From: Thermus sp. CCB_US3_UF1
Lineage (GTDB): Bacteria; Deinococcota; Deinococci; Deinococcales; Thermaceae
Length of the DNA: 64,000 bases
Reading direction: 5' to 3'
Assembly (NCBI RefSeq): GCF_000236585.1
Contig: NC_017278.1
Location: 620,001 to 684,000, forward strand
In this document: piece by piece, positions 33,728 through 42,016 of the stretch
Numbering within the stretch: the first letter of the stretch is position 1
Layout: each line of letters opens with the position of its first letter
The notes under the pieces: model-generated
What the model saw: only the letters and a program-made list of their open reading frames with translations
Databases searched by the model: none
Told to the model about the DNA's origin: nothing
Made by a program: the position numbers and the translations under genes

Positions 33728-35236
33728 TTAGCGGAAGCGGGCCTTGTAGGCCAGGTAGCGCTCCGTGGGGTGAACGATGAAGCCCTGGACCTCCTGGCGG
33801 ACGGCGGTCACCTGCACCTCGGAGTGCAGGAAGAGCCAGGGGGCGTTCTGCCAGATCCGGGTCATGGCCTCCCGGTAGAGCTGCTGACGGCCCTGGGGCA
33901 GGGTGGAGATGCGGGCCTGGGCCAGGAGCTTGTCCACCTCGGCGTTCTTGAAGAAGGAACGGTTGAAGCCAGGAGCCCACTGGCTGGAGTGGAAGAGGGG
34001 GTAAAGCCCGTAGTCCGCATCCCCCGTCACCGTACCCCAGCCCAGCATGGCCATCTGGATCCGGTTGTCCTTGAGGGGACGCTGGGTTTCCTGCAGGTAG
34101 GCCCCCCACTCCAGGGTCTGGATGGTGGCCTCCACCCCTACCCGGCGGAGCTGGCCCTGGATGGCCTCGCACACCTGGATGTCCTGGAAGTAGCGGCCCG
34201 TGGGGCAGTGGAGGGTGACCCTAAAGGGGGTGCTCACCCCCGCCTGGCGCAGGAGCTCCTGGGCCCGCTGGGGGTTGTACTCGTACTTGCCCACGGGGGT
34301 GTAGCCGAAGATCCCCGGGGCGATGGGGGCATCGGAAACCCGGCCAATGCCGCCCAGGACAAACTGCAGGATCTCTTCCTTGTTCACCGCGTGGTTCAGG
34401 GCCTGGCGCACCCGCACGTCGTTGAAGGGGGGGCGTTGGGTGTTGAAGTAGATGTAGATGGTGCGCAGGCTGGGGGTGCGCACCACCTCAATGGCTCGGT
34501 TGGCCTGGAGGCGGGCGATGTCCTGGGGCGGGATCCGTACCGCCACGTGGGCCTGGCCCGTCTCCACCAGGGCCACCCGGGTGGTGCCTTCGGGCACGGG
34601 GATGAAGCGCACCTGGGGGATGGGCGGCTTCTCGCCCCAGTAGTTTTCGTTGCGCACCAGGTCCACGAACTGGCCCTTTTGCCAGGCCTGGAAGCGGTAG
34701 GGGCCGGTGCCCACGGGGTTGTCCCGGTACTGGGCCCCGAAGCGCTGGATGGCCGCCGGGCTTTGCATGGCCGTGGAGCTATGGGTCAGGTGGGCCAGCA
34801 CGGGGGCGAAGGGGTTTTTGAGGCGCAGGCGCACGGTGTAGGGGTCCACCACCTCCACCCGCTCCAGCTCGGAGAGGAGGAAGGCGAATGGGCTCGCCAG
34901 CTCGCGGGAAACGAAGCGCTCCAGGTTGAACTTCACCGCCTCGGCGTTGAAGGGGGTCCCGTCGTGGAAGGTGATCCCCCGCTTGAGGCGGATGGTAAGG
35001 GTTTTGCCTCCGTCGCTGAAGCTATGCCCCTCGGCCAGGAGGGGGACGATCCGCCCCTCAGGGGTAAGCTCAAAGAGGGTTTCGCTGATGTGGGTGACCA
35101 CCGTGGCCGAGGGGGAGTCTTGGGCCAAGGGGGCGTCCAGGGTGATGGGGTCCGTGCCTTGGGCCACCACCAGGCGCTGCTGGGCCCAGGCCAGGCCCAA
35201 AAGGGCTATACCAAAGGCCAGGAGAACGTTTCTCAT
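33728..35236 (-). CDS. Peptide ABC transporter substrate-binding protein
   Basis: Extracellular receptor of family 5 (DppA/OppA type). From ATG 35236 (AAAGGAG at 5 nt) it has 502 residues with a signal peptide (MRNVLLAFGIALLGLAWAQ) and typical motifs: DPITLDAPLAQD near the start, FHDGTPFNAEAVKFNLER (about 90-107), and NHAVNKEEILQFVLGG (about 286-301). No lipobox. Ligand not predictable. First gene of the importer operon, with the two permeases downstream. Confidence 0.92.
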   Translation of the reverse strand: MRNVLLAFGIALLGLAWAQQRLVVAQGTDPITLDAPLAQDSPSATVVTHISETLFELTPEGRIVPLLAEGHSFSDGGKTLTIRLKRGITFHDGTPFNAEAVKFNLERFVSRELASPFAFLLSELERVEVVDPYTVRLRLKNPFAPVLAHLTHSSTAMQSPAAIQRFGAQYRDNPVGTGPYRFQAWQKGQFVDLVRNENYWGEKPPIPQVRFIPVPEGTTRVALVETGQAHVAVRIPPQDIARLQANRAIEVVRTPSLRTIYIYFNTQRPPFNDVRVRQALNHAVNKEEILQFVLGGIGRVSDAPIAPGIFGYTPVGKYEYNPQRAQELLRQAGVSTPFRVTLHCPTGRYFQDIQVCEAIQGQLRRVGVEATIQTLEWGAYLQETQRPLKDNRIQMAMLGWGTVTGDADYGLYPLFHSSQWAPGFNRSFFKNAEVDKLLAQARISTLPQGRQQLYREAMTRIWQNAPWLFLHSEVQVTAVRQEVQGFIVHPTERYLAYKARFR

Positions 35237-35277
35237 AGGCACTCCTTTCCAGGGACAAGCCCTAAAGGTTCAGGGAA

Positions 35278-35307
35278 AGTATATGCGCCCCCGCCAGGAG
35301 GGCGCAA
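35278..35307 (-). promoter_or_regulatory. Promoter of the peptide importer, overlapping a hairpin
   Basis: TTGCGC (35302-35307) and TATACT (35278-35283) are 18 bp apart on the minus strand. The spacer lies within an inverted repeat GCGCCC/GGGCGC (35285-35290 and 35300-35305), which may also end the liv operon transcript just upstream. Confidence 0.5.
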
Positions 35308-35323
35308 GCCCAGGTATGGCCCC

Positions 35324-36037
35324 TTAGCCTTCCCCCAGGTAGGCCTTCTGCACCTCGGGGTTTTCCGCCAGCTCCCGGGCCGCTCCGGAAAGGGTGATCT
35401 GCCCCGTGGCCAGCACGTACCCGCGGTGGGCGATCTGCAGGGCCAGGCGGGCGTTTTGCTCCACCAGGAGGATGGTCTTGCCCTCTTGGTTCAGCCTCTG
35501 GATGGTTTCAAAGATGAAGTCCACCAGCACCGGGGCCAGGCCCATGGAAGGCTCGTCCATGAGGAGGATGCGGGGGTTTTGCATCAGGGCCCGGCCGATG
35601 GCCAACATCTGCTGCTCCCCACCCGAGAGCGTCCCCCCCTTCTGGCCCCGGCGCTCGTAGAGGCGGGGGAAGAGGGCGAAGACCTGCTCCTTCCTCTCCT
35701 GGACCACCTTGCGGTCCCTTTCCAAAAAGGCCCCGATCTCCAGGTTCTCCTCCACGCTGAGCCGGGGGAAGATCTTCCGCCCCTCAGGCACGTGCCCCAC
35801 GCCCAGGGCCACGATCTGGTGGGCGGGGAGGCGGTGGATGGGCCTTCCCTGGAAGAGGACCTCCCCCTGGCGGGGCCTCACCAGGCCGCTGATGGTGCGC
35901 AGGGTGGTGCTCTTTCCCGCCCCGTTGGAGCCGATGAGGGTCACGATCTCCCCCTCTTCCACGCGCAGGGAAACCCCCTTGAGGGCGTGGATGTGGCCAT
36001 AGTAGGTGTGGACCTCCTTCAGCTCTAGGAGGCTCAT
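35324..36037 (-). CDS. livF: Branched-chain amino acid ABC ATPase LivF
   Basis: Second ATPase of the Liv importer. 237 residues: Walker A GSNGAGKST (about 36-44), signature LSGGEQQ (about 136-142), Walker B ILLMDEPSMGLAP (about 156-168). Last gene of livJHMGF. The start ATG overlaps the livG stop by 4 nt. HAAT-family importers also take other amino acids or urea, so the exact ligand is uncertain. Confidence 0.94.
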   Translation of the reverse strand: MSLLELKEVHTYYGHIHALKGVSLRVEEGEIVTLIGSNGAGKSTTLRTISGLVRPRQGEVLFQGRPIHRLPAHQIVALGVGHVPEGRKIFPRLSVEENLEIGAFLERDRKVVQERKEQVFALFPRLYERRGQKGGTLSGGEQQMLAIGRALMQNPRILLMDEPSMGLAPVLVDFIFETIQRLNQEGKTILLVEQNARLALQIAHRGYVLATGQITLSGAARELAENPEVQKAYLGEG

Positions 36038-36813
36038 GCCGCACCTCCTGCGGCCCCCTTGCCCAGGTAGGCCTCGATGACCCGGGGGTTCTGCCGGACC
36101 TCCTCGGGGGTCCCCTCGGCGATCTTGGAGCCGTACTCCAGCACGGCGATGCGGTCGGAGATGCGCATCACGAGGCGCATGTCGTGCTCAATGAGGACGA
36201 TGGTGATGCCGAGCTCGTCCCGGAGCTTCTGGATGAAGGCCTGAAGCTCCTCGGTCTCCTTGGGGTTCATGCCGGCGGCGGGCTCGTCCAGGAGGAGGAG
36301 CCGGGGCCTTAGGGCCAGGGCCCGGGCGATCTCCAGTTTCCGCTGCTCCCCATAAGGGAGGTTCTTGGCCAGCTCGTCCTTGCGGTGCAGCAGGCCCACG
36401 TACTCCAGGAGCCGTTTGGCCTCCTCCTCGGCCCGGCGCTCCTCCCGCCGGGCCAGGGGCGTGCGGAAGACCGCGTGGAAGTAGGGCACCCGGATGTGGA
36501 TGTGCATGCCCACCAGGAGGTTTTCCAGCACGGTCATGGCCCCGAAGAGGCGGATGTTCTGGAAGGTGCGCCCCACCCCCTCCTGGGCGATGCGGTCCGG
36601 GGAGAGGCCGGTCACGTCCTTGCCGAAGAGGAGGATCTTCCCCTCATCGGGGGTGTAGATCCCGGTGAGGAGGTTGAAGAAGGTGGTCTTGCCCGCGCCG
36701 TTGGGGCCGATGACGGAGAAGATCTCCCCCTGTTCCACGCTGAGGCTCACGTCGTTCACCGCCACCAGGCCGCCAAAGCGCTTGGTGGCGTGGGTGACCT
36801 CGAGGGCCTTCAT
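36034..36813 (-). CDS. livG: Branched-chain amino acid ABC ATPase LivG
   Basis: First ATPase of the Liv importer, 259 residues. Walker A GPNGAGKTT (about 37-45), the LivG-typical segment GVGRTFQNIRLF (about 79-90), a signature region NLPYGEQRKLEIARAL (about 145-160, with YGEQ in place of SGGQ), and Walker B LLLLDEPAAGMN. Overlaps livM and livF by 4 nt each. Confidence 0.94.
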   Translation of the reverse strand: MKALEVTHATKRFGGLVAVNDVSLSVEQGEIFSVIGPNGAGKTTFFNLLTGIYTPDEGKILLFGKDVTGLSPDRIAQEGVGRTFQNIRLFGAMTVLENLLVGMHIHIRVPYFHAVFRTPLARREERRAEEEAKRLLEYVGLLHRKDELAKNLPYGEQRKLEIARALALRPRLLLLDEPAAGMNPKETEELQAFIQKLRDELGITIVLIEHDMRLVMRISDRIAVLEYGSKIAEGTPEEVRQNPRVIEAYLGKGAAGGAA

Positions 36814-38138
36814 GCTTCCTCCATCTCCGCCTTGTGGCGCTTTTCCGGGATGAGGCCTTCCGGGCGGAAGATCATCATCAGCACTAGGATGAGGCCGAAG
36901 ACCAGGCGCTCGTACTTGGCAGGGTCCACCTGGCTCGGGATCTGGGGCAGGCTGGTGCGCACGAACTCGCTGAAGCTCTTGAGGATGTCCAGGTTGAGGA
37001 TGGTGAGGGCCGCGGCCCCCAGGATGGCCCCAGGGATGGAGCCCATGCCCCCCAGGATCACCATGCCCAGGATGGTGATGGAGGCCAACAGGGTAAAGGA
37101 CTCTGGGGAGACGAAGGTGCGCTGGGCAGCGAAGATCACCCCCATGACCCCGGAGAAGGCCGCCCCGGTCATGAAGGCCAGGAGCTTGGTGGGCAGGAGG
37201 GGGATGCCCATGGAGCGGGCGGCGATCTCGTCCTCGCGGATGGCCACCCAGGCCCGGCCGAAGCGGGAGTTGGCCAGGTTCACGTTCACCAGGACCACCA
37301 GCCCGATCATGAGGAGGACGAGGAGGTAGAAGAAAAGCTGGTAGTCGGTGGTCTGGTCCAGGCGCACCCCCAGGGCCGCCATGGCCTCCCGGAACCAGTC
37401 TATGGGCGGGCGGGCGATGGGGGTGATCCCCTGGGGCCCGTTGGTGAAGTTGATGGGGTGGTCCAGGTTGTTGGCCAGGATCCGCACCACCTCCCCCAGG
37501 CCCAGGGTGACGATGGCCAAATAGTCCCCCCTGAGGCGCAGGGCCGGAAGGCCGATGAGGAGGCCGGTGAGGGCGGTGGTGAGGATGGCGATGAGCATGA
37601 AGAGGTACACGTACTCCCCGGGGAGGGGGAACTCCCCCTGGAGGAAGTTCTTGGCCTGCTCCGAGCCGAAGATGGCCCAGGTGTAGGCCCCTACGGCGAA
37701 GAAGGCCGCGTAGCCCAGGTCCAAAAGCCCCGCCATCCCCACCACCACGTTGAGGCCCAGGGCCATGGCCGCGTAGATGCCGATCTGGATCCCCAGCTCA
37801 AAGATGAAGGTGTTGGCGAAGCCGGCCAGGGGAACGGAGAGGAGGAGGATGGCCAGGCCCAAAAGGGCCCGGATCCAGGTGGGGATCCGGGGCAGGGTGG
37901 TGAGGGCCACCAGGATGCCTACCAGGCCGATGAGGCCCAGGGTGTTTCCCGAGCCCATGAGGCCCACGGTGAAGGCCAGGGTGAGGAGGGCCAGGTTGAG
38001 GGTACGGGCCCCCGGGGAGAGGCGGGCGAAGGCCGAAACCCCTAGGGCCAGGAGGCCCAGGAGGTGGCTCAGGGCCCCCGGGGCCAGGAAGGCCAGGCCC
38101 AGGTAGGCCAGGCTGAGGAGGAAGGATAGGGCGCTCAT
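36810..38138 (-). CDS. livM: Branched-chain amino acid ABC permease LivM
   Basis: Permease with about ten helices and a long N-terminal membrane extension (442 residues). The HAAT signature GLNVVVGMAGLLDLGYAAFFAVGAYTWA begins near residue 128, and the ATPase-coupling region SRFGRAWVAIREDEIAARSMGI (split over about 285-306) is intact. Overlaps both neighbours by 4 nt. Confidence 0.94.
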   Translation of the reverse strand: MSALSFLLSLAYLGLAFLAPGALSHLLGLLALGVSAFARLSPGARTLNLALLTLAFTVGLMGSGNTLGLIGLVGILVALTTLPRIPTWIRALLGLAILLLSVPLAGFANTFIFELGIQIGIYAAMALGLNVVVGMAGLLDLGYAAFFAVGAYTWAIFGSEQAKNFLQGEFPLPGEYVYLFMLIAILTTALTGLLIGLPALRLRGDYLAIVTLGLGEVVRILANNLDHPINFTNGPQGITPIARPPIDWFREAMAALGVRLDQTTDYQLFFYLLVLLMIGLVVLVNVNLANSRFGRAWVAIREDEIAARSMGIPLLPTKLLAFMTGAAFSGVMGVIFAAQRTFVSPESFTLLASITILGMVILGGMGSIPGAILGAAALTILNLDILKSFSEFVRTSLPQIPSQVDPAKYERLVFGLILVLMMIFRPEGLIPEKRHKAEMEEA

Positions 38139-39103
38139 ACCTTCTCCTTGACCACCTGTCCGAGGAGGCCTTGGGGCCTTAGGAGCAGGATGAGGATGAG
38201 GATGAGGAAGGCCACCACGTCCTTGTACTCCGTGCCGAAGTTCCCGTTCGTCAGGATGGGCAGGTAGGTGCCGAAGAAGTTTTCCAGCTGGCCCAGCACC
38301 AGCCCGCCCAGCATGGCCCCGGGGATGTTGCCGATGCCGCCCAGCACCGCGGCGGTGAAGGCCTTGAGGCCGGGGAGGAAGCCCACGTAGGGGGTGATGG
38401 TGGTGTACTGCAGGGCGAAGAGCACCCCCGCCACCCCGCCCAGGGACCCGCCGATGAGGAAGGTGCGGGAGATGATGCGGTCGGGGTCAATGCCCATGAG
38501 GCTGGCGGTGGAGAGGTCCTGGGCCACGGCGCGGATGGCCACCCCCAGCTTGGTGCGGTTCACCAGGTAGGTGAGGCCCAGGAGCATGAGGATGGAGACC
38601 CCCATGAGGATGAAGGATTTGTTCTGGGCGAAGATGGCCCCGCCGAAGAGCTCCACCGAACCCTCGAGGTCCTCCACCGTGCGCATGCGCAGGAAGAACT
38701 CGTTGTGCCAGAGGCCTTCGATGAGGCGCACCAGGTCCTGGAGGATGAAGGACACCCCGATGGCGGTGATGAGGGGGACCAGGCGGTTGGTGGTGCCCCG
38801 CTTGCGCAAGGGGCGGTAGGCGAAGCGCTCCACCAGGATGGCGGTGAGGCCGGAGATGGCCCCGCCCAGGACCAAGGCCAAGAGGAGGAGCAGGAAGCCG
38901 TTTTCCACGTGGGGGGCGAGGTAGCGGAAGACCTCCACCCCCACCACCGCCCCGATCATGAAGATCTCCGAGTGGGCGAAGTTGATGAGCTCCAAGACGC
39001 CGTAGACCATGGTGTACCCCAGGGCCACCATGGCGTAGACAAAGCCCAGGATAAAGCCGTCAAAGATGACCTGGGGCAAAAGGACTAGGATTTGCTCCAG
39101 CAA
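38135..39103 (-). CDS. livH: Branched-chain amino acid ABC permease LivH
   Basis: 322-residue permease, about eight helices. Seen: GLVYAMVALGYTM-like YAMVALGYTMVYGVLELINFAHSE (from about 23) and the coupling loop NRTKLGVAIRAVAQDLSTASLMGI (about 187-210), both family marks. The start is TTG 39103 with AAAGGAGG 4 nt upstream. A hairpin lies in the 65-bp gap before it, after livJ. Confidence 0.93.
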   Translation of the reverse strand: MLEQILVLLPQVIFDGFILGFVYAMVALGYTMVYGVLELINFAHSEIFMIGAVVGVEVFRYLAPHVENGFLLLLLALVLGGAISGLTAILVERFAYRPLRKRGTTNRLVPLITAIGVSFILQDLVRLIEGLWHNEFFLRMRTVEDLEGSVELFGGAIFAQNKSFILMGVSILMLLGLTYLVNRTKLGVAIRAVAQDLSTASLMGIDPDRIISRTFLIGGSLGGVAGVLFALQYTTITPYVGFLPGLKAFTAAVLGGIGNIPGAMLGGLVLGQLENFFGTYLPILTNGNFGTEYKDVVAFLILILILLLRPQGLLGQVVKEKV

Positions 39104-39125
39104 GACGCCTCCTTTCTCCGGGCCA

Positions 39126-39151
39126 AGGGGGTGGCCGCGAGGCCACCCCCT
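39126..39151 (-). terminator. Hairpin between livJ and livH
   Basis: An 11-bp stem (39126-39136 with 39141-39151, loop of 4) 18 nt after the livJ stop, without T run. It has the same place as the hairpin at 33685 in the peptide importer, after the receptor gene and before the permeases, and probably tunes receptor excess. Confidence 0.55.
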
Positions 39152-39168
39152 CGAGGCGTTACCTCAGT

Positions 39169-40341
39169 TTACCTGGCGCCTGGGGCCGCGAGCTCGATGG
39201 TGCGGATCAGCTTGTTGTCGGCCCAGTTGCCGCTGGCGGCCACCTGCATGACGAAGTACTTGGCCCTCTTGTTGTCGCCCTTGTCGTCAAACTCAATGGA
39301 GCCGGTGAGGCCCTCCAGCTTGACCTTGCGCACCTCCTGGGCCACCTGCTCCCGGGTGGGCTTCTTGCCGCCCGCGGCCTTGATGGCGGCCTCCAGGGCG
39401 GCCAGGATCACGTTGGCGGAGTCGTAGGCGTAGATGCCGAAGCCCTCGATCTCCTTGCCGTACTTCTGCTTGAAGCGCTGGGCCAGCTCCTTGGCCTTGG
39501 GGAAGGCGGAAACCGGGCCGGCCACCGTGGTGTAGTAGGTGCCGGCGGCGTTCTCCTTGCCCGCCAGGCGGACGAACTCGCTGGAGTCCAGGCCGTCGCC
39601 GCCCATAACCCGGGTCTTGAGGCCCCGCTCGCGCAGCTGCTTCACGAAGGGCCCGATCTGGCTGTAGATGCCGCCGAAGTAGATGAGTTCAGGGGTGGGC
39701 CGGGCGCCCCGGATCTGGTTGATGATGGGCACGAAGTTGGCCGTCTCCTCGGTGCCCACGAAGGCCACGGCCTTGCCCCCCAGGGCCTCGAGGCGCTTTC
39801 TAAACTCCTCGGCCAGGCCCTGACCGTAGGCGGTCTTGTCGTGGATGACGAAGACGTTCTTCACCTTCAGGTTGTTGAAGGCGTACTCCGCCCCCACGGG
39901 GCCCTGGACGTCATCCCGCCCGCAGATGCGGTTCACGTTGGGCAGGCGGCGGTCGGTGACCCGGGGGTTGGTGTTGGCCGGGGAGACCATGACGAGCCCC
40001 ACCCGGGCGTAGACCTCGCTGGAGGGGATGGCCACGCCGGAGTTCAGGTGGCCCACCACCCCCAGGATGTCGGGGTCGTTGATGATGCGGTTGGCGTTGG
40101 CCACGCCCACGTCGGGGTTGGCCTGGTCATCGTAGGGCACCAGGACCAGGTCAAAGCCCAGCTGGCGGAACTTGGCCTTGGCCTCCTCCACCGCCAGCTC
40201 CGCCCCCAGCTTGATCTGCTCCCCCAAGGCGGCCTGGGGGCCGGAAAGGGGGGACTGGGTGGCGATCTTGATCACGTTGGCCTGGCCCAGGGCCATGCCC
40301 AGGGCGGCTACACCTGCTACCAGAAGCCCGATTTTCCTCAT
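39169..40341 (-). CDS. livJ: Branched-chain amino acid receptor (LivJ/LivK type)
   Basis: Extracellular amino-acid receptor of the Liv importer. From ATG 40341 (GAGGAGG at 5 nt) the protein has 390 residues: signal peptide (MRKIGLLVAGVAALGMALGQ), then the Leu/Ile/Val-binding fold with IATQSPLSGPQAALGEQIKLG (split at about 25-45), GVVGHLNSGVAIPSSEVY and VMVSPANTNP. A frame extension to 40380 is not supported. Possible ligands beyond branched-chain amino acids cannot be excluded. Confidence 0.93.
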   Translation of the reverse strand: MRKIGLLVAGVAALGMALGQANVIKIATQSPLSGPQAALGEQIKLGAELAVEEAKAKFRQLGFDLVLVPYDDQANPDVGVANANRIINDPDILGVVGHLNSGVAIPSSEVYARVGLVMVSPANTNPRVTDRRLPNVNRICGRDDVQGPVGAEYAFNNLKVKNVFVIHDKTAYGQGLAEEFRKRLEALGGKAVAFVGTEETANFVPIINQIRGARPTPELIYFGGIYSQIGPFVKQLRERGLKTRVMGGDGLDSSEFVRLAGKENAAGTYYTTVAGPVSAFPKAKELAQRFKQKYGKEIEGFGIYAYDSANVILAALEAAIKAAGGKKPTREQVAQEVRKVKLEGLTGSIEFDDKGDNKRAKYFVMQVAASGNWADNKLIRTIELAAPGAR

Positions 40342-40378
40342 AGGCACCTCCTCAGGCACGCGTTCGCGTTGCGGCCCC

Positions 40379-40409
40379 ATTCTACGGGGGGGGTACCGGG
40401 CCTTGTCAA
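40379..40409 (-). promoter_or_regulatory. liv operon promoter
   Basis: TTGACA (40404-40409) and TAGAAT (40379-40384) with a 19-bp spacer that is C-rich on the minus strand. It would give a leader of about 30 nt carrying GAGGAGG. Confidence 0.6.
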
Positions 40410-40433
40410 TGCCTTCCGGTGAATGTTTATGCC

Positions 40434-40470
40434 TGACCCATGGGTCAGCCCCCCTCCCCCAAGGAGGGAG
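40434..40470 (-). terminator. Region ending glnA: palindrome and GC hairpin
   Basis: Past the glnA stop the minus strand holds a CCCTCC/GGAGGG-type hairpin (about 40447-40470) and then the perfect 16-bp palindrome CTGACCCATGGGTCAG (40434-40449). Either may stop the glnA transcript before the liv promoter; no T run is seen. Confidence 0.4.
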
Positions 40471-40488
40471 GGAAGGCCATACCCCTCT

Positions 40489-41829
40489 TTAGTAGGTGGC
40501 CAGGTACTGGTCCAGCTCCCACTGGTGGACCGTCACCCGGTAGTCGTCCCACTCCATCTGCTTGGCCTGGAGGAAGTGGGTGTAGACGTGCTCCCCCAGG
40601 GCCTCGCGGATCACGGGGTCCTTCTTCAAGGCCTCGAGGGCCTCCCGGAGGGTGCCGGGAAGCTCGCGGATCTTGTGCTTGCGCCGCTCGCGCACGCTCA
40701 TCTGGTAGATGTTGCGCTGGATGGGCGGAGGCGGGAGGAGCTTGCGTTCGATGCCATCCATGGCGGCGGCGGCCATGACCGCCAGGGCCAGGTAGGGGTT
40801 GGACGAAGGGTCGGGCATGCGCAGCTCGGCCCGGGTGCCCACCCCCCGGCGGGCGGGGATGCGGATCATGGCCGAGCGGTTGGAGGCCGACCAGGCGATG
40901 TTGGTGGGGGCCTCGTACCCGGGGGTCAGGCGCTTGTAGGAGTTCACCAGGGGGTTGGTGATGGCCACCATCCCCTCGGCGTGCTCCAGAAGGCCGGCGA
41001 TGAAGTGGAGGGCGGTCTGGGAAAGCTGGTACTCGGCGTTCGGGTCAAAGAAGGCGTTCTGGCCTTCCTTGAAGAGGGAGAGGTGGGTGTGCATGCCGCT
41101 GCCGTTGATGCCCCGGATGGGCTTGGGCAGGAAGGTGGCGTGCAGGCCGTGGTTCAGGGCGATGCGCTTCACCACCCACTTGAAGGTGGCGATGTTGTCC
41201 GCGGTGGTGAGGGCGTCGGCGTACTTGAAATCGATTTCGTGCTGGCCCGGGGCCACCTCGTGGTGGGAGGCCTCGATCTCAAAGCCCATGGCCACCAGGG
41301 CGTTCACCATGTCCCGCCGGGCCTCCTCCCCCTTGTCGATGGGGGCCAGGTCAAAGTAGCCCGCCTTATCGTGGGTCTCCACGGTGGGCAGGCCCTCGGG
41401 GGTGCGGAGGAAGAGGAAAAACTCGGGCTCGGGGCCAGCGTACATGTTGTCAAAGCCTAGCTTCTGCAGCCGCTCCACCTGGCGCTTGAGCACGTAGCGG
41501 GGGTCTCCCTCAAAGGGGCGGCCGTCCGGGTAGGTGACGTCGCAGATCAGCCGGGCCACCCGGCCCCGGGCAGGGTCTTCCACCAGGTCGGGCAGGATCA
41601 CAAAGGTGTTGTAGTCGGGCTTGAGGAGCATGTCCGACTCCTCAATCCGGGTGAACCCCTCGATGGAGGAGCCATCAAACATGATCTCCCCGTCCAGGGC
41701 CTTTTCAAACTGGGAGGCCGGCACCTCCACGTTCTTCACCAAGCCCAGGATGTCGGTGATCTGCAGGCGCAGGAACTGGACCTTCTCCTCCTTGAGGGCC
41801 TTCAGGATTTCTGCCTTGGTGTACCCCAT
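40489..41829 (-). CDS. glnA: Glutamine synthetase, type I
   Basis: Ammonia assimilation: glutamate plus NH3 plus ATP to glutamine. From ATG 41829 (GGAGG upstream) the subunit has 446 residues, the GSI-alpha length. Marks: [10 protein letters not shown] (about 50-59, catalytic Asp), [11 protein letters not shown] (about 123-133), [12 protein letters not shown], and the C-terminal [27 protein letters not shown]. The adenylylation Tyr segment of GSI-beta is absent, so control is not by adenylylation. A longer frame to 41922 is spurious: it runs through the promoter. Confidence 0.96.
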   Translation of the reverse strand: MGYTKAEILKALKEEKVQFLRLQITDILGLVKNVEVPASQFEKALDGEIMFDGSSIEGFTRIEESDMLLKPDYNTFVILPDLVEDPARGRVARLICDVTYPDGRPFEGDPRYVLKRQVERLQKLGFDNMYAGPEPEFFLFLRTPEGLPTVETHDKAGYFDLAPIDKGEEARRDMVNALVAMGFEIEASHHEVAPGQHEIDFKYADALTTADNIATFKWVVKRIALNHGLHATFLPKPIRGINGSGMHTHLSLFKEGQNAFFDPNAEYQLSQTALHFIAGLLEHAEGMVAITNPLVNSYKRLTPGYEAPTNIAWSASNRSAMIRIPARRGVGTRAELRMPDPSSNPYLALAVMAAAAMDGIERKLLPPPPIQRNIYQMSVRERRKHKIRELPGTLREALEALKKDPVIREALGEHVYTHFLQAKQMEWDDYRVTVHQWELDQYLATY

Positions 41830-41892
41830 ATTTTGCCTCCTCTGCCCGCCGAAGCCGGTTTTTACCCCTGTAATCCCCGGCGGATTGCGCAA

Positions 41893-41922
41893 AGTGTACG
41901 GCATAAATGTGCAAGATGTCAA
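41893..41922 (-). promoter_or_regulatory. glnA promoter
   Basis: TTGACA (41917-41922) and TACACT (41893-41898) on the minus strand, spacer 18 bp, leader about 57 nt. I did not find a clear GlnR- or TnrA-like operator in it. Confidence 0.75.
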
Positions 41923-42016
41923 GCCTTTATGTGTCAGGTGTTCTCAGAGCCCCTTGCGGAAACCCCCTGACCCCCTTCTGACCTTCCCTTGGGTAGACTG
42001 GGGGCTGGAGGCGTGT

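Noticed and set aside
33770-36028. 752-codon plus-strand frame
   Set aside because: Antisense to the peptide-binding protein and livF, which have clear family motifs; long antisense frames are common at this GC content.
41830-41922. 31-residue N-terminal extension of GlnA
   Set aside because: It reads through the TTGACA/TACACT promoter and is not family sequence.
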